The notes beneath the pieces were generated by a model. It worked only from the letters and a program-made list of their open reading frames with translations. It searched no databases and had not been told where the DNA came from. This document shows positions 19,728 through 31,932 of a stretch of 60,000 nucleotides of DNA, piece by piece. A program made the translations under genes and the position numbers. How positions within the stretch are numbered: position 1 is the first letter of the stretch; the number at the start of each line of letters is the position of its first letter. Source of the stretch: Cryptomeria japonica (lineage: Eukaryota; Streptophyta; Pinopsida; Cupressales; Cupressaceae); assembly GCF_030272615.1 (NCBI RefSeq), contig NC_081410.1, positions 224,059,415 to 224,119,414 of the forward strand. Reading direction: 5' to 3'.

Positions 19728-21484
19728 AAGGATTTAGCATCAAAGTAAGGTGAAATTGTCTTAGATGGATCATTTGGTTTGATTTGGGGAAGTTTTAACA
19801 CATTACTTTGTATTAACTAAGACAAAATGCTATGCAAAGATTCATTCAAAGGAGTAAATTCTTTTTCTCTTTTAAAGTATTTAGACAAAGGAGGTACACC
19901 TATAGCGCCTACCAGTTGATTGTTGTTGTTGTCTTTCAATTTGATGAATCCTTTGTTTGGTTTGAACTTCACAAACAATTGTTAAGCACTATCACCCTTA
20001 TCACTCAGATCCATGGAAGGAGATGATTGTTCCAATTGACTCACAATCAGTTGATAATTGTGAAGTACTGCGCACAACTACAGAAAGGAAGCAAACTCAG
20101 TTAAGAGACTTTTATCCCCAATATCTTTTTGTAAATTAGCAATAAAGATCTTTTGAATATCTTGATCAGGGACAAGAAAAGAAATCTGAGAATACAAATG
20201 CTTATATCTACCAATAAAATCGGTCATTTTTTCTTTAACACCTTGTTTACAATGCATTAAATCAATCAAAGTAACTTTAGGACCAATGCTATTGTGAAAT
20301 TGTTGAATAAAAGCATTAGACAGTTGTTGAAAAGAAGTAATAAAGTAAGGAGGCAAAAAACAATACCATTGCAAACCTTTATCCCTTAATAATCTAGTAA
20401 ACAATTTCAGTAACAATCTTTGATCATGAGCAAAGTCACTACAAAAAGTTTGGAATGTTTTAACATGAGTTAAGGGATCACCTTTTCCATTATAAAGCTC
20501 CAATTGAGGGAGTTCTACATGTTTAGGTGGGACGACTCTAATAATGTCATTGGATAATGGGCTCGCTACATCAAATATGGGCACATTATACTTGGATTGA
20601 TTCATAGAAGCTATTTGTTGTTGTAAGGAAGAGATTGCTTGGACTAGACTATTGATTGTAGCTTCGGTAGAAGGATTGAAATTAGACATGTTATATTGAG
20701 AGGGAGGAGTAACATTGTTGAATGAAGGAAGAGATTGAGAATAAGGAGGTGGGACACTATGATAACTAGGTAATGGAGAAGTTTGGGTAACACATGGAAG
20801 ACTCATAGGAGGAATGAAGAAAATGTGATTGAAGGAGTTGCCCCCTTGACTAGCATCTATAGGTGATGAGTGTGATTGGGTAACAAGGGGAGCACTCATG
20901 GTAGGAGAAATGAAAGAAGAGGTATTTCCCCCATGACTAACATTTGTAGGTATGAAATTTTGTGTAGAGGTAGCCGTGATGTTTGATGTGAAGGTAGGGA
21001 CACTAGTCATAGAAGTTGTCAAAGGAATGGAATGATTAATTTGACTAGGAGATTGTGTATAACCTAGGTTTTCAGCACAACTCTTCATAGGCATGCTATT
21101 AGAATCAATAATATGAGCAATACCACGCAAGATATCAACACCATGTTTATCACTTTGAATCATTCTTTTTAATCTTTCAATCAATGGGAGAGCTTCACTT
21201 TTTGGGTATTCTCGACTCATCCATTGTTGAAGATTGTCAAATTGATTGTCCATCTTCGCCAATTGGTCAACGGATACCCTACTTAATGACGACTCCTCAT
21301 TATGAGAATTATCAAGAGGATAAATAGGAATATTTGTAGGATTGGAAGAACCACCAATATCCTCATTGAAAAAGCTAGCCGAATTAGGCTCCATTTCCTT
21401 GGTATTTAAACCTTGGGCAGCCTTAATTCTACAACTTCTCCTAATGGGGATACTATAGGTAGGACTAATAGTAGTAAAAATCAT
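19728..21484 (-). pseudogene. Gypsy-type gag
   Basis: An open frame of 468 codons (20078-21484) begins MIFTTISPTYSIPIRRSCRI. Residues 1-320 are Ser/Pro/Asn-rich; about 325-465 form a Retrotrans_gag domain (LELYNGKGDPLTHVKTFQTF, then LLRDKGLQWYCFLPP, then FNAFIQQF-like and IFIANLQKDIGD). After a stop at its end, gag-like sequence continues to 19728 (CAVLHNYQLIVSQLEQ, SPYFDAKSFCQYHRQ), broken by stops and a shift. The CQYHR phrase belongs to the zinc-finger-like segment ahead of the protease. It is presumed to form the particle shell. Confidence 0.75.
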
Positions 21485-22612
21485 GCACTAAGGGAGATAA
21501 ATTGGAAATTTAAATTTTGAATTGCGATCTCCTAGGAATTTGAAATTTGAAATTAAGGCTTTGTTAAAATAACCTCTTAATTTAAATTAGAGATTATCCA
21601 TTAGAAGATATAAATTTAAATTTTAAATTAGGGCTAAAAATGACCTCTTAATTTTAAAAATTTGAAAGGAGGGAAGATCAAAATTAAAATTAGGGTTGTC
21701 CAAATCTAACCTCTTAATTTTTAAAATTTTGAAATGTTGAAATATTGAAGAAATCAATTTAATTTTAAAAATTAGGGTGTATGCAACTAACCACTTAATT
21801 TTAAAACTTAAATTGAAAATTGAAATGTTGAAATTTAGATATGTTTTCGCCCTTAGGATGACCTAAAATCAATAAAATTTCACAAATCTTTGGCATTAAG
21901 CAGTCAAATACAGTCAAAATAGGGTTCCGCAATTGGTCAACAGATACCCTAGTTAGTGATTCCTCCACATCATGAGAATTAATAAGAGGATAAACGAGGA
22001 TATTTGTAGGATTTGAAGAACCACCAATATCCTCATTGAAAAAGCTAGCCAAATTAGGCTCCATTTCATCAGTATTTAAACCTTGGGCAACCTTAATTCT
22101 ACAACTTATCCTTACGGGGCTATAGGTAGGACTGATAGTAGTAAAACTCATGCACTAAGGTAGGGAATTGGAAATTTGAATTTTAGAATGCAAAATGATG
22201 CAATCTCCTAAGAATTTAATTTAAAATTAGGGCTTTGCCAAAATAACCTCTTAATCTAAATTTGAAATTATCCCTTAGAAGATAGAAAGTTAAATTTAAA
22301 TTAGGGTTGAAAATGACCTCTTAATTTTAAACACTTGAAATGAGGAAAGATCAAAATTAAAATTAAGGTTGTCCAAATCTTACCTCTTAATTTTAAAATT
22401 TTGAAAATTTGGAATGTTGATATATTGGAGAAATTAATTTAATTTTAAAAAATAGGGTATATGTAATTAACCACTTAATTTTATAATTTAAATTGAAAAT
22501 AGAAATGTTGAAATTCAATTTTTTTTTCGACCTTAGGGTGACCTAAAATAAATAAAATTTCACAAATCTCTGGAATTGAACAGTAGAATACAATCAAAAT
22601 AGGCTCTGGAAA
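21261..22612 (-). repeat. Tandem duplication of gag start and leader, about 670-bp unit
   Basis: Plus-strand AATTGGTCAAC at 21261 recurs at 21931, and similarity continues to about 22610. Each unit holds the first 70 or so gag codons plus AT-rich leader. As a result a second gag start (minus 22151, MSFTTISPTYSPVRISCRIK) lies upstream of the real gag and runs only 116 codons. Confidence 0.85.
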
Positions 22613-23356
22613 TTTGAGGAGAAAAAATCAGGACCAAGGAGGTCCCTGCTTGGTCCGACCAACTTTTTACCAAATTTTCAGGGAAGCAAGATATTGTGAT
22701 TTTAATGCAAACTCCAGAAGGATATGAGAATTCGAGATGTCTAGATATGCGAAAATAAGCCTTGAAGGTCAAAATAGGGCACACTTAGGATGTTTGAGAA
22801 GATGATTAATTGAAAGAATAAAACAAAAAAAGGGCACACTTAAGGGTATACTTTTATGATGTTTAGAAGTACAAGAAGAGGCCTTATATTTAATTGAGTC
22901 CATTAAATGCTTAAAGGAAAAATTGAAATTGCACAAGATTTTTAAAAATTAGGGTTTGTTGCATTAACCGCTTAATTTTAAAAATTTAAATTTGAAAATT
23001 TGAATGTTGTAAGGAGAGAAAGTGAATTTTGAAATTGAAGCAAGGACTCAAATATGAAAATTAACTCAAGATCTACACAATCCACAAGTTCAATTTTAAA
23101 ATTAAAAATTAGGGTTTTATTTGTTTAACGACTTTTTTTTTTTTTTTTGAATTGTAAAATTGAAGGGTTTTGAGATCTAAAACAATCAATCCAATTTAGA
23201 CAAATCACAAGCTCAATTTTGAATCTAAAAATTAGGTTTTTGTGAATTTAACCTCTAAATTTTTGAAAATTGCAAGGAAATTAAACTTGTAATTGAAAAT
23301 TTGAATTTTAAATTGCATACATTCAAATTTGAAAACAAAAATCAGAATTTAGGGTG
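22613..23356 (-). other. AT-rich leader of gypsy-type element
   Basis: Non-coding region between primer site and the duplicated gag start. It repeats variants of AAATTAGGGTT and TTAACC.CTTAATTTT many times and includes a T18 run at about 23131. Confidence 0.6.
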
Positions 23357-23374
23357 TTCATGTCGGGTTCACCA
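23357..23374 (-). promoter_or_regulatory. Primer-binding site, unusual tRNA
   Basis: Minus strand TGGTGAACCCGACATGAA, three bases after the 5' LTR. The same phrase (with ACGTGAA) follows the LTR at 57323. I could not assign the tRNA. Confidence 0.65.
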
Positions 23375-23377
23375 AAT

Positions 23378-24531
23378 TTTAAAGTGGAAAATTGGGAGCT
23401 TAGCAAATTCACCACAAGGAAAGGAGAATTCACTAAACTCAATTTTCACTTGGGGAGACTTTACATTCAATAGAAGGGGATGAATCTACAAGATCAATCA
23501 TAAATGATACACGGATTAAATACTAAGTAGATTAATTGTGTTTGTAATGTGATTGACCCTCTTTTGTAAGTTGACTAGTTGAATTAAGACTAAGTGTTGG
23601 AATAAAGACAAATATGAGAAAACAATGAGCTACAAATTCAAGATTTTATCGTGCACCTGGATCTGAGAAGTTTGAGATGATTCAGAGTTGCTCTGCGAAA
23701 TCTGCCGAAAGTGTTCGAACCAGGTCGCCCTCCTATCGGCGCTCCAAACTTTTCGTGCGTTGAAAAGGGTTTTTCTGTCTCTGCAAATAAAGCTTAATTC
23801 CAGAAGTATCGCTGTGCACCTATTTCCTACACAGAGAAGGAAAATGAAATTTGTTGGGAATAGGGGTTTGCCTTTAGGTCAAATCCCAGTTTTAGAATTA
23901 ACCAAGTGATTGAAATAATGTAATTGAAATGATTGAAAGTAGAAATACTCCTTTTTGAAGGGATGTTGAATTGATTGAAAATGAAATGCTTATACCTCCT
24001 TGTGAAGTTTTACTTGCCTCCACATGGAATTATGATTTCATGAATTAGAATGATTATCTCCTCTTCAATGTTTGAAATCTTGACTCTATCGTTGCTCCAA
24101 AGCTTGAAGGAAGACTGAAAATGCTCAATTGCTCTTGAATGCTTGATCTCTTGAATGCTCAAATGCTTGATAATGATTGTGGATGATCAAATGAGAGGGG
24201 AAATCCCTCTTATATACTTGCCCATAGGATTAATTGACTAAATTTATGACATGAGTTGACATAGAGGGGATTTCCCTGCTTCAAATTTGAGTTAGGTTAG
24301 GGGGAGGGGTCCAAGAAGGTCCTCGTTAAGGGGAACCGAGACGACACACCCTGGTCCCGCCCTAATTTGGGGTAGGATCAAGGTGGCAGCTGGGTGTATT
24401 ACTGAGTTGACTGATGTTTTTGATATGTATGAGCATAATCAGGTCTTCAATCAGACCAAGGGGTGCAAACACTAAGGCGAAGACCCAAATGAAGTCGAAA
24501 ATTGCAAGGGGTACAATTTTAGGACTTTATA
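23378..24531 (-). repeat. 5' LTR of gypsy-type element
   Basis: Matches 16449-17597. Its inner end is slightly mutated (AAA for ACA on the minus strand). Confidence 0.9.
24209..24217 (-). promoter_or_regulatory. TATA box candidate in 5' LTR
   Basis: Same GTATATAAG context as at 17275. In the 5' LTR it would drive the element's genomic RNA (inference). Confidence 0.45.
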
Positions 24532-24536
24532 GGGTG

Positions 24537-24969
24537 CTAAAGTGAATGGATCCTTTCCCTAGTTGTGTCCAAGAGGGCATGTTATGGATACCATATCTCC
24601 TTTTCTCATGGTTTCTAACAAGTATTCCTTGCTACCCCTTGCCCATGCAATATTAGGTATTGGTGTTATTGTTGAGGTTGGTGATGATGCCACAAACTTG
24701 TAGGATCCTATTGTAGTGACATGATGCTTGTGTTGTGAAGCGTGTAGCCTCAAAGTTAGGTGATTAGCCCTCCTATACAATTATTGTGAGTTCTAGGGTT
24801 GTTGCATGCTCTTTGTAGGAGAAACTATGGAATTTTCCCTATGCAAAAACTTCCCTTGTGGTTTGTAGACACGTTGTACTTGAAAATTAAGTTTTTTTAT
24901 CTATGTAGGGCTTGGTTTGTAGGTTCAAGAATTTATGGCCCTCCCTGATTTACATAACTAGGTCTTGGA
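24537..24969. other. No gene assigned
   Basis: Continues the DNA interrupted by the gypsy-type element. It leads into the LINE ORF1 remnant, but I cannot recognise coding sequence here. Confidence 0.4.
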
Positions 24970-25500
24970 TCCAATAAAGCCTCTCTTTGAGAGTAAGATC
25001 AAACTCTATCCTTGTGCCAAAGATTTTTTCATTATGCCTTTTTACTTTTCAAATGAGAAATATTTGGTGCTTGATGACAAGTTATTGGTGTGGTGAGAAC
25101 TTTCTTTGTTAGTCAAGCGTTTGTCTATCTCCTTCAACCCTCTCTCTAAATCTCTCAATGCATGATCTATATGGGTTGGGCTTCCAAATATTCCCCTCTT
25201 GTTCTAGGAAAATGCTTGCTATGAGGCCACTGATGATGCTATTGGTTGTCTCTTGAAGGTTGATTCTACTACTTCTTACATAGATCATTCTATGTTTGCT
25301 CATATTTTGGTGGACATTGAGATCTCAAAGCACCCTCATGGGGATATTGTTTTGAAGTTGGGGTATAAGCCTTGGAATCAATAACTGGACTATGGAGATC
25401 TCCCCTTTAGATGTAAATGATGTTTTTCCATTAGCCACCGAGCTTCTAATTGTCCACTCTCCTAGGGCAAGGGTGCAATGACACAGTGGAGGAACGCCTA
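24970..25500 (+). pseudogene. LINE ORF1 remnant (DUF4283-like plus zinc knuckle)
   Basis: Plus-strand frame with several stops: SIWVGLPNIPLLF matches the VWVRLPNLPL signature of plant L1 ORF1; DSTTSYIDHSMFAHILVDIE and LDYGDLPFRC follow in the family order; then a C-x2-C-x4-H-x4-C zinc knuckle (about 25411-25452) with a TGA inside. ORF1 binds LINE RNA. Stops make this copy inactive. Confidence 0.65.
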
Positions 25501-26912
25501 TGAAGGCTACTTGTCTATTCATGCCTTTGGCTTTTTGTTTATTGATTTCTCTTAGGGTGAAATTTCTTCTTAGGATGTTGGATCTTCTATTCATATCCTC
25601 TTGTGTTAGAAGGGTTTTTTCATGCAATTGGTGTCACTCTAGCAAGTCTCAAGCCTTTTACTCCGTTGTTTCCTATGAGCGAGCCCCACCCACCTACTAT
25701 GGTGCTCAATATGCTATTAGTTCAACTTTGAATCAACTTTAGTTTGCTATTGAGGTGGATGTTTGATGCTTGGACACTTCAATTTGACACTCCTTTGTTT
25801 CTATGATGGCTATGGACATACTCGCTTTGGTAAAATCCCCTCGCTTATTCCAAATTTGACGTGGAAGATAATATTTCTTGGACAATTGTACAAAGCCTCA
25901 AAGAAAGGTCTTCCCAAATATATATTCCATTTTCATACTAGAGTGAAGGGTTTGAGATTAAATAGAATTGGGTTTGTTGGATCCAAGCTTTTTAGGCCTT
26001 AAAATTTACAAATTTTTCCATGTTTGTGCCTATTTTATTGCACTTACCTTGTTTTCCCATTAGTTATAACTAATATGTGAAATCTTTGTATGGGTCTTCA
26101 TTTGTCAATCTTGCCAAAGTGTTGTCCTTTGTCACCCTTATGTTCCTATCATGTGTTTGAAGTTGCAAAAATGTTAAAGTTTTTAGTGTGTGGGTTTTGT
26201 TGTTTAAATTCTTTAAGATTGTGGTTATGTTGGAGTTTGAGTTTCCCTTCATAATATGCCTTTTTTCCCAAACTTTTCCATTTCTTTTTATCCTACTAGG
26301 ATATTAGAATTTTTTTATGTTAGTATACCTTTCATATAATTCTTACCTTATCCCTTTCCTTTGTTGGTGTTTTAAAATTCCTCTTATTGACATGCCTTTC
26401 TTTTGAACCCAGCTTCCCAATCCTTAACACTAAGCTCCCTTTCAAAGCCAAAGTTTTGGTCATCCTTTCACCTACATACCTTTTCCTTGGAATCCCCATT
26501 CCTCAAATTTTGATGTTGCTTGTCTACATTTTTTTATTAGAGTTAGAGATACAAGAATACTTGTAATCTAATACAAAACATGAGGCATCCTCAAAACATG
26601 ATCCTTAAGTCACAAATTTAGAATGTCATCAAAAGTTGCAAGGTTTAGATTTTTAGCAAGTTCAAGAACCTACTGAAAGACCAAAAAGGTTTCCAAGTTT
26701 TCCAAAATTGTGAGTGTGAAATGGAGAAAAGGTGAAGAGAGAGTGGCCAAAAGGGAAGAAAAAGTGAAAATTTCAAAGTTTATAGGTTACCTAAAAATTT
26801 GACAAAGGACAATGAAATGGTTAAGGTTTTTCATGTTAATATGTTCATGAGTCACAAAATTATTGATATGTCGACTTTGTATTCATGTTGTTCATTTCAC
26901 GGGGGGAGAGAG
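25501..26912. other. No gene assigned; possible LINE tail
   Basis: One plus-strand frame (25763-26002, 79 codons) is open but has no motif I recognise. The rest is AT-rich. A GGGGGGAGAG tract at 26901-26917 marks the microsatellite into which the next element inserted. Confidence 0.35.
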
Positions 26913-26917
26913 AGAGA

Positions 26918-27524
26918 TGTTGAACACATTGTACCACTAAGAAGGGGGGGGGTGTGAATCAGTGGTTCCTAAACTTTTCCCTTTTCAAGGCAACCTCAGA
27001 ATGCCGATTGTTATCCTAAGCTTTAAACAATCAAACTCGTAAGACAAAAGAGAATATCAAAAGAGACAATCACACAAATGCAACCCACAACACCAGATGT
27101 ATGAGGATAACCCAATATGGGAGAACCCTTGGTGAGAAATTCTGCTGGAGACTACTGGTCCAATCCAACCTCACAAATGAAACACTGCATTACAAAGATT
27201 TAGGGCACCAACCCAAGGAGAACCAACCCCTGCACCAAGTTCCAACTTGGTGATGTATATTGAAATACAATTTTGATACAGTTATAGGTTCTTGTTGCAA
27301 ATGAGTTTTGCAACCCTTGATCAAATAGGTTACTGCTGGTTGACAATCTTCTCTTCTTTATTGGATCTCACTCTACCGGTTATGAGATTACTCTCTTTGA
27401 TTCTTGGCCTCTCTCTTTCTCTCTCTCTCTCTGTTGATCAAATAGGTTACTGTTGGTTGATAGTCTTCTCTTCTTTACTGGATCTCACTCTACTGGTTAT
27501 GCAATTACTCTCTCTGATTCTTGG

Positions 27525-27566
<42 letters not shown>

Positions 27567-28588
27567 ACAAAGCCTCACAACACACTATGTCACATTAGGA
27601 TGCCTTTTTGATCATTCATACCTCATTGGTTATCTCAATTGTTAAACCTGCTACAGTTTACTGGTTCTCTATCACTTCCGATTAAACCCTCTCACCGGTT
27701 TGCTTGCTCATTCACTCTGCAACTTTCTTAGAATAAATTCTACGGGAGATGATTCTTCTCTGCACTCAAACTCTTTTCACACTTTTCTCCTGAAGCATCA
27801 ATCATTTTTGTTTCGAGCTCATCTATTTATAATCGTGGATTCCTGTCAAGAACACATTCAATCAATGCCATGTTAGGTTTTACCTTCTCCAACTCGATCC
27901 GAATCCGATTTGATTTGATTTGCTTTTCTAGGGATAAGATCTTTATGACATCGATCAATCACCAACAAAGCTTTGCATTCCAATGTGTGTTTTTTAAATT
28001 TGGAGGTCTGCACCATGCTTTTATGCTTTTCTCTGTCATTCGCCATTAATGGATTTACTATTTCCTTCACCAAATGGGTACGCAAGATCAATTCAGTCGC
28101 TTTGCCAGCTTGCCTTCCTCGAGCCACAATCCTCTAGCATCCTCCGTGACTTGCAGGTTCCTCATTAAAGCCGACCTACATGCAGATTTGTTACGTCGAT
28201 GCACACTCCACTGACCTGTGCAATACCTTTATCTGACATCCATCTTTCATGCTTGTCGACGTCCACCTCTGCTTGGATTCCTATGTCGGTTTGACAATCT
28301 TTGTCGACCAAGGTAGACTACCGGTTTAGTTCATCGTATCGACATGACCATCAAACATCCTCTCTGTTCTGCTAACCGGTTGTTGTGCCTTCATAATAAA
28401 CAAACAACCTTCATCCCGGTTTATGCCTTACCGGTAATCTTGCTTTATCGATAGATGGCCCAAGTCAAGTGTACTGGTAGCTTTCCTTTTGTCTTTCTCT
28501 TCTTATACCGGTCACCACTTCTTACTTACTGGTGACTTTGCCAAACCAATTTGACATCAATGACAAGTTAATGCCAATCATGCCAACA
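26918..28588 (-). repeat. 3' LTR of family C (1671 bp)
   Basis: Contains the C-tract hairpin (26933-26966), the TTTTTCCC block (27101-27140), a 125-bp internal duplication starting GATCAAATAGGTTACTG (27318 and 27435), a CA run at 27541-27568, and many ACCGGT motifs. It is longer than the partner LTR because of this duplication and an extra AT-rich segment at about 27572-27640. Confidence 0.85.
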
Positions 28589-28602
28589 ATCTCTCCCTTT
28601 GG
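28589..28602 (-). promoter_or_regulatory. Polypurine tract of family C
   Basis: Minus strand CCAAAGGGAGAGAT directly before the 3' LTR. A second tract, GTCAAAGGGGGAGAAA, lies at 28644-28660. Confidence 0.75.
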
Positions 28603-28810
28603 CATTGATGTCAACTTATTGCAAGACACTTCATACCGGTACATTTCTCCCCCTTTGACACAATGACAAACAATACTCTACAGTCCCCCTTTGATCCATA
28701 CCGAGCTCCCCTTTGGCTGCTACCAGTGATTGTAGCCGGTACTGAGATGTTGTTCAAGAATTATAGATGCTGTTGTGAACTCCCCCTGAACCATATCAAA
28801 CCTTCCTTTC

Positions 28811-30489
28811 TTAAGTGCATAAGGCAGATGATACAACTCCCAACTTGTGTTGTAGGTACTCAAAAGTGCTCACCGGTAACGGTTTGGTGAAAATGTCTGT
28901 TACTTGTTTTCTGGTAGGGATATAATGCATCCTTATTTCTTGTCCTTCAACCTTCTCTCTGAAAAAATTATGCTTGATAGCAATGTGTTTTGTTTTGGAA
29001 TGCATCACCAGATTCTTTGCTATATTGATTGCACTCAAATTATCACACTAGATGAGAATATGATCAGTGATGTCCACCTGTATGTCTTTGAGGGTCCGCT
29101 TCATCCAAAGCACCTGAGAACAACATGTAGCAATAGCAATGTATTCTGCTTCCATAGTTGATAGAGAGACCGAGTCCCGCTTCTTGCTATGCCATGAGAC
29201 CAACCGGTCACCTAGGAAGAATGCACCACCACTTGTGCTCTTCCAGTCATCAATGGAGCCTACCCAATAAACATCAGTGTATGCTTCCAAGATGAAATCC
29301 CCTTGTTTAGGGTACCACAATCCATAACTGAGTGTTCCTTGGAGGCACCTAAGAATTCTGCTTACAACATTCATATGTGACTGCTTAGGTGCAGTTTGAA
29401 ATCTGGCCACCATGCACATTGCTCGTACTATATCCGATCTAGAAGCAGTTAGATACAATAGGCTACCTATCATGGATATATACAATGTCTGATCTAGCAT
29501 TAGTGATTCATCATTCTTGCTTAATTTACTTCTAGTCACCATGGAGGTACTTACCGGTTTGCAATCCTCCAATTGAAATTTCTTCAACATATCCTTTGCA
29601 TACTTGGTTTGTGAGATAAAGATTCCCTTATCTTGTTGTAATGTATGCAAACCAAGGAAGTATGTCAATTGATCGAGCATTGATATCTCAAATTCTAACT
29701 GCATGTGGTCAGCAAATTCTTTGCAAAGGGTGTCTTTATTGCCTCCAAAAATAATGTGATCTACATACACAACCACAATGATCACGTGGTTTGCATCTTT
29801 CTTTCTGTATAAATTGCTGTCAACACTCCCCTTTCTGAAACCTTTCTCCTCTAGGTACTGATCTAATCTTGAATACCATGCTCTAGGAGCTTTCTTTAAG
29901 CCATACAGGGCTTTCTTCAACTGACACACAAAGGTTTCATCATTATGTAGCAGAAACCCTTCCAGTTGCTCCATGTATACTTCTTCTTCCAAATTTTAAT
30001 TTAGGAAGGCAAATTTTACATCCATCTGATATACTTTATAACCCTTGTAGGCAGAAAAGGATAGAAACATCCTAATTGCTTCTAATCTAGCTACCGGTGC
30101 AAATGTTTCTTCAAAGTCAATGCCCTCTACTTGAGAGTATCCTTTGCACACTAGTCTAACTTTATGCCTAAAAATTTTACCTTTTTCATTCATCTTATTC
30201 CAGTAGACCCATTTAGTGCCAATGATGTTCTTGTCTTCCAGTCTAGGGGCTAATTCCCAAGTCTTGTTCTTCTCAATCTGTTATAGTTCTTCTTCCATGG
30301 CATCCATCCATTCTTGTCTTTTGCTGGCCTCATTGAATGTTTTAGGTTCTAGTTCAGTCATGAGGTAAACGTTGAGTTGTTCATTATTCTGGGCAAGTCT
30401 TCTTCTAGTCTGCACACCATCATTCCTATTTCCTAGAATTTGCTCGTCCGGGTGATTCAACTACACATACCGGATCAGAGCCTTCTTGG
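28811..30489 (-). pseudogene. Family C reverse transcriptase and RNase H
   Basis: Frames at 29996-30193 ([31 protein letters not shown]), 29048-29992 (ALYGLKKAPRAWYSRLDQYL, RNase H STMEAEYIAIATCCSQ) and 28811-29038 (INIAKNLVMHSKTKHIAIKH, DIFTKPLP) follow the order of RVT_2 and copia RNase H. The catalytic YVDD reads YVDH, so the enzyme is dead. Stops occur at 29993-29995 and upstream. The segment from 30194 to 30489 ([14 protein letters not shown] and the [13 protein letters not shown] region) joins to 37757 across the nested element. Confidence 0.85.
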
Positions 30490-31861
30490 TGTTGGCATTA
30501 TGTGAATTGGTATGAGGACATGATGACATTGTATGTTGTCATTGATGTCAATATGCTGAAGAGGAGAGAACCGGTATATGTGAGAACCGGTATAACACTG
30601 TGAACCGACATTTGTGCCAAAGTGAAGCGGTGTGTTAGTTTAAGGTGAACCGACATGTGGTTATGGGAACCGGCACATGGAAGTTTTGTATGACTACCGA
30701 TTGGAAGTCTCAACTTCAAGATTTTCGGTTGAAGTGCCTCAAGCCTGTATGACTCAATCGGTGACTTTGTGTGATGAGTTAGCATTGTAACGAAGAACAG
30801 ATCGTGTTGCCATGTTAGCTTTGTGCGTGTGAAGGATCCTGGATGAAGGAGATTGTTCCTATCTACCTCGGGAATGTGCGAAGTCTGTAAACGGTGATAA
30901 CACATGATGGGTTATTAGCCGCCATGAAATCGATGGAAAACGAACGATGGAGAACGTCTTGAGATTGGTTCAAGACTGTTGCATTTAATACAATGTGCTC
31001 AACGGTCAGGATTGATCCGTTTGAATTGTGTAACCTAATAGGTTTGGGGTTTAGGGTTTATGCTACCGACCTATCTATTTTCTATTATGTCGATGTTGTG
31101 TTTCTTTCTAAGGTTTTTGGCAAAAGTTGTGTGTGTGTATCCAAGTGAAGGGATACGTGATTCTTGCCAGACCAGAAGAGAGAAGTAATACCTGCAGAAT
31201 GTGAGTGCAGAAGGTGAAGAGGAGCTAAAGTGGATGTGCATTGACATTGAGTACTGTTACTAGATCATTGTAATACCTGTTGATCTCTAACCACTTCAAC
31301 AGTTGGGTAATCCCTTAACCGGGTATTCTAGCCATCCCTTAATCGGGTGATCCCTAACAGGATCGGTTCCTAACATAACCTATTGTATCAGTCTTTAACC
31401 GGACAACGCTCCTAACAGAGCGAACTTCTAAAGAGTTCAAAAACAGCTTGTGGGTATTCATCCCCACCGTGGTTTTTCCCAGTTGGGTTTCCACATGAAA
31501 AATCTGTGTGTCATGTGTGGTGTTATTCATGTGATGGTTTGAGTAATTTGTGTCTGAAGGTAAATCATGTTGATCTAGCTGTTTATATATCTTTTGATGA
31601 TAGATTACCTGTTCATGCACTCGAGTGAAATGGAAATGAAGTATTAGATTGTATGAGAAGATAAGTGCGAACCAGTTTATGCTTGTCTCAGTTATTCTGG
31701 GATTTGCCAGTTGTTTTCTGTTTAAGACCAGAGTTACTGTCTGTCTACCTATGCACAATGTCTATTGACAAATCGGTTTTAGGATTGTGTTTTTGTCTGT
31801 ACTGATTCACCCCCCCCTCTCAGTACTGGTTTGGTACTATCCGTTTATCATTGAGTTATCA
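30490..31861 (+). repeat. 5' LTR of family B (1372 bp)
   Basis: TGTTGGCATT...GAGTTATCA. Contains ACCGG motifs in its first 250 bases, short CTTAACCGGGT/CCTAACAGG units at 31300-31430, the GGTTTTTCCC block at 31464-31500 and the C-tract hairpin at 31799-31826. Confidence 0.92.
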
Positions 31862-31863
31862 AT

Positions 31864-31875
31864 TGGTATCAGAGC
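31864..31875 (+). promoter_or_regulatory. Primer-binding site (initiator Met tRNA)
   Basis: TGGTATCAGAGC, two bases after the 5' LTR. Confidence 0.92.
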
Positions 31876-31932
31876 GTCCTCCAGGTTCTCTGTGTTATAA
31901 GCTTAACCGCTTGAGGTAAAGATCCCAATCTA

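Larger units (their letters stand above)
16449..24531 (-). mobile_element. Ty3/gypsy-type element with gag and protease only (8083 bp)
   Basis: Two LTRs of 1149 and 1154 bp bound it, and GGGTG flanks it on both sides (16444-16448 and 24532-24536). In minus orientation the order is 5' LTR, primer site, long AT-rich leader, gag, protease, Pro-rich and acidic segments, polypurine tract, 3' LTR. No reverse transcriptase, RNase H or integrase motif occurs between protease and the polypurine tract, where only about 1.2 kb is available. It must have relied on another element for copying. Confidence 0.85.

Noticed and set aside
27541-27568. CA repeat as a possible CRISPR-like or regulatory array
   Set aside because: Simple dinucleotide microsatellite within an LTR; a shorter version exists at the same place in the partner LTR.
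30498-31758. Minus-strand ORFs of 134-135 codons in the family B 5' LTR, repeated in the 3' LTR
   Set aside because: They lie wholly in LTR DNA antisense to the element and are broken differently in the other LTR copies.
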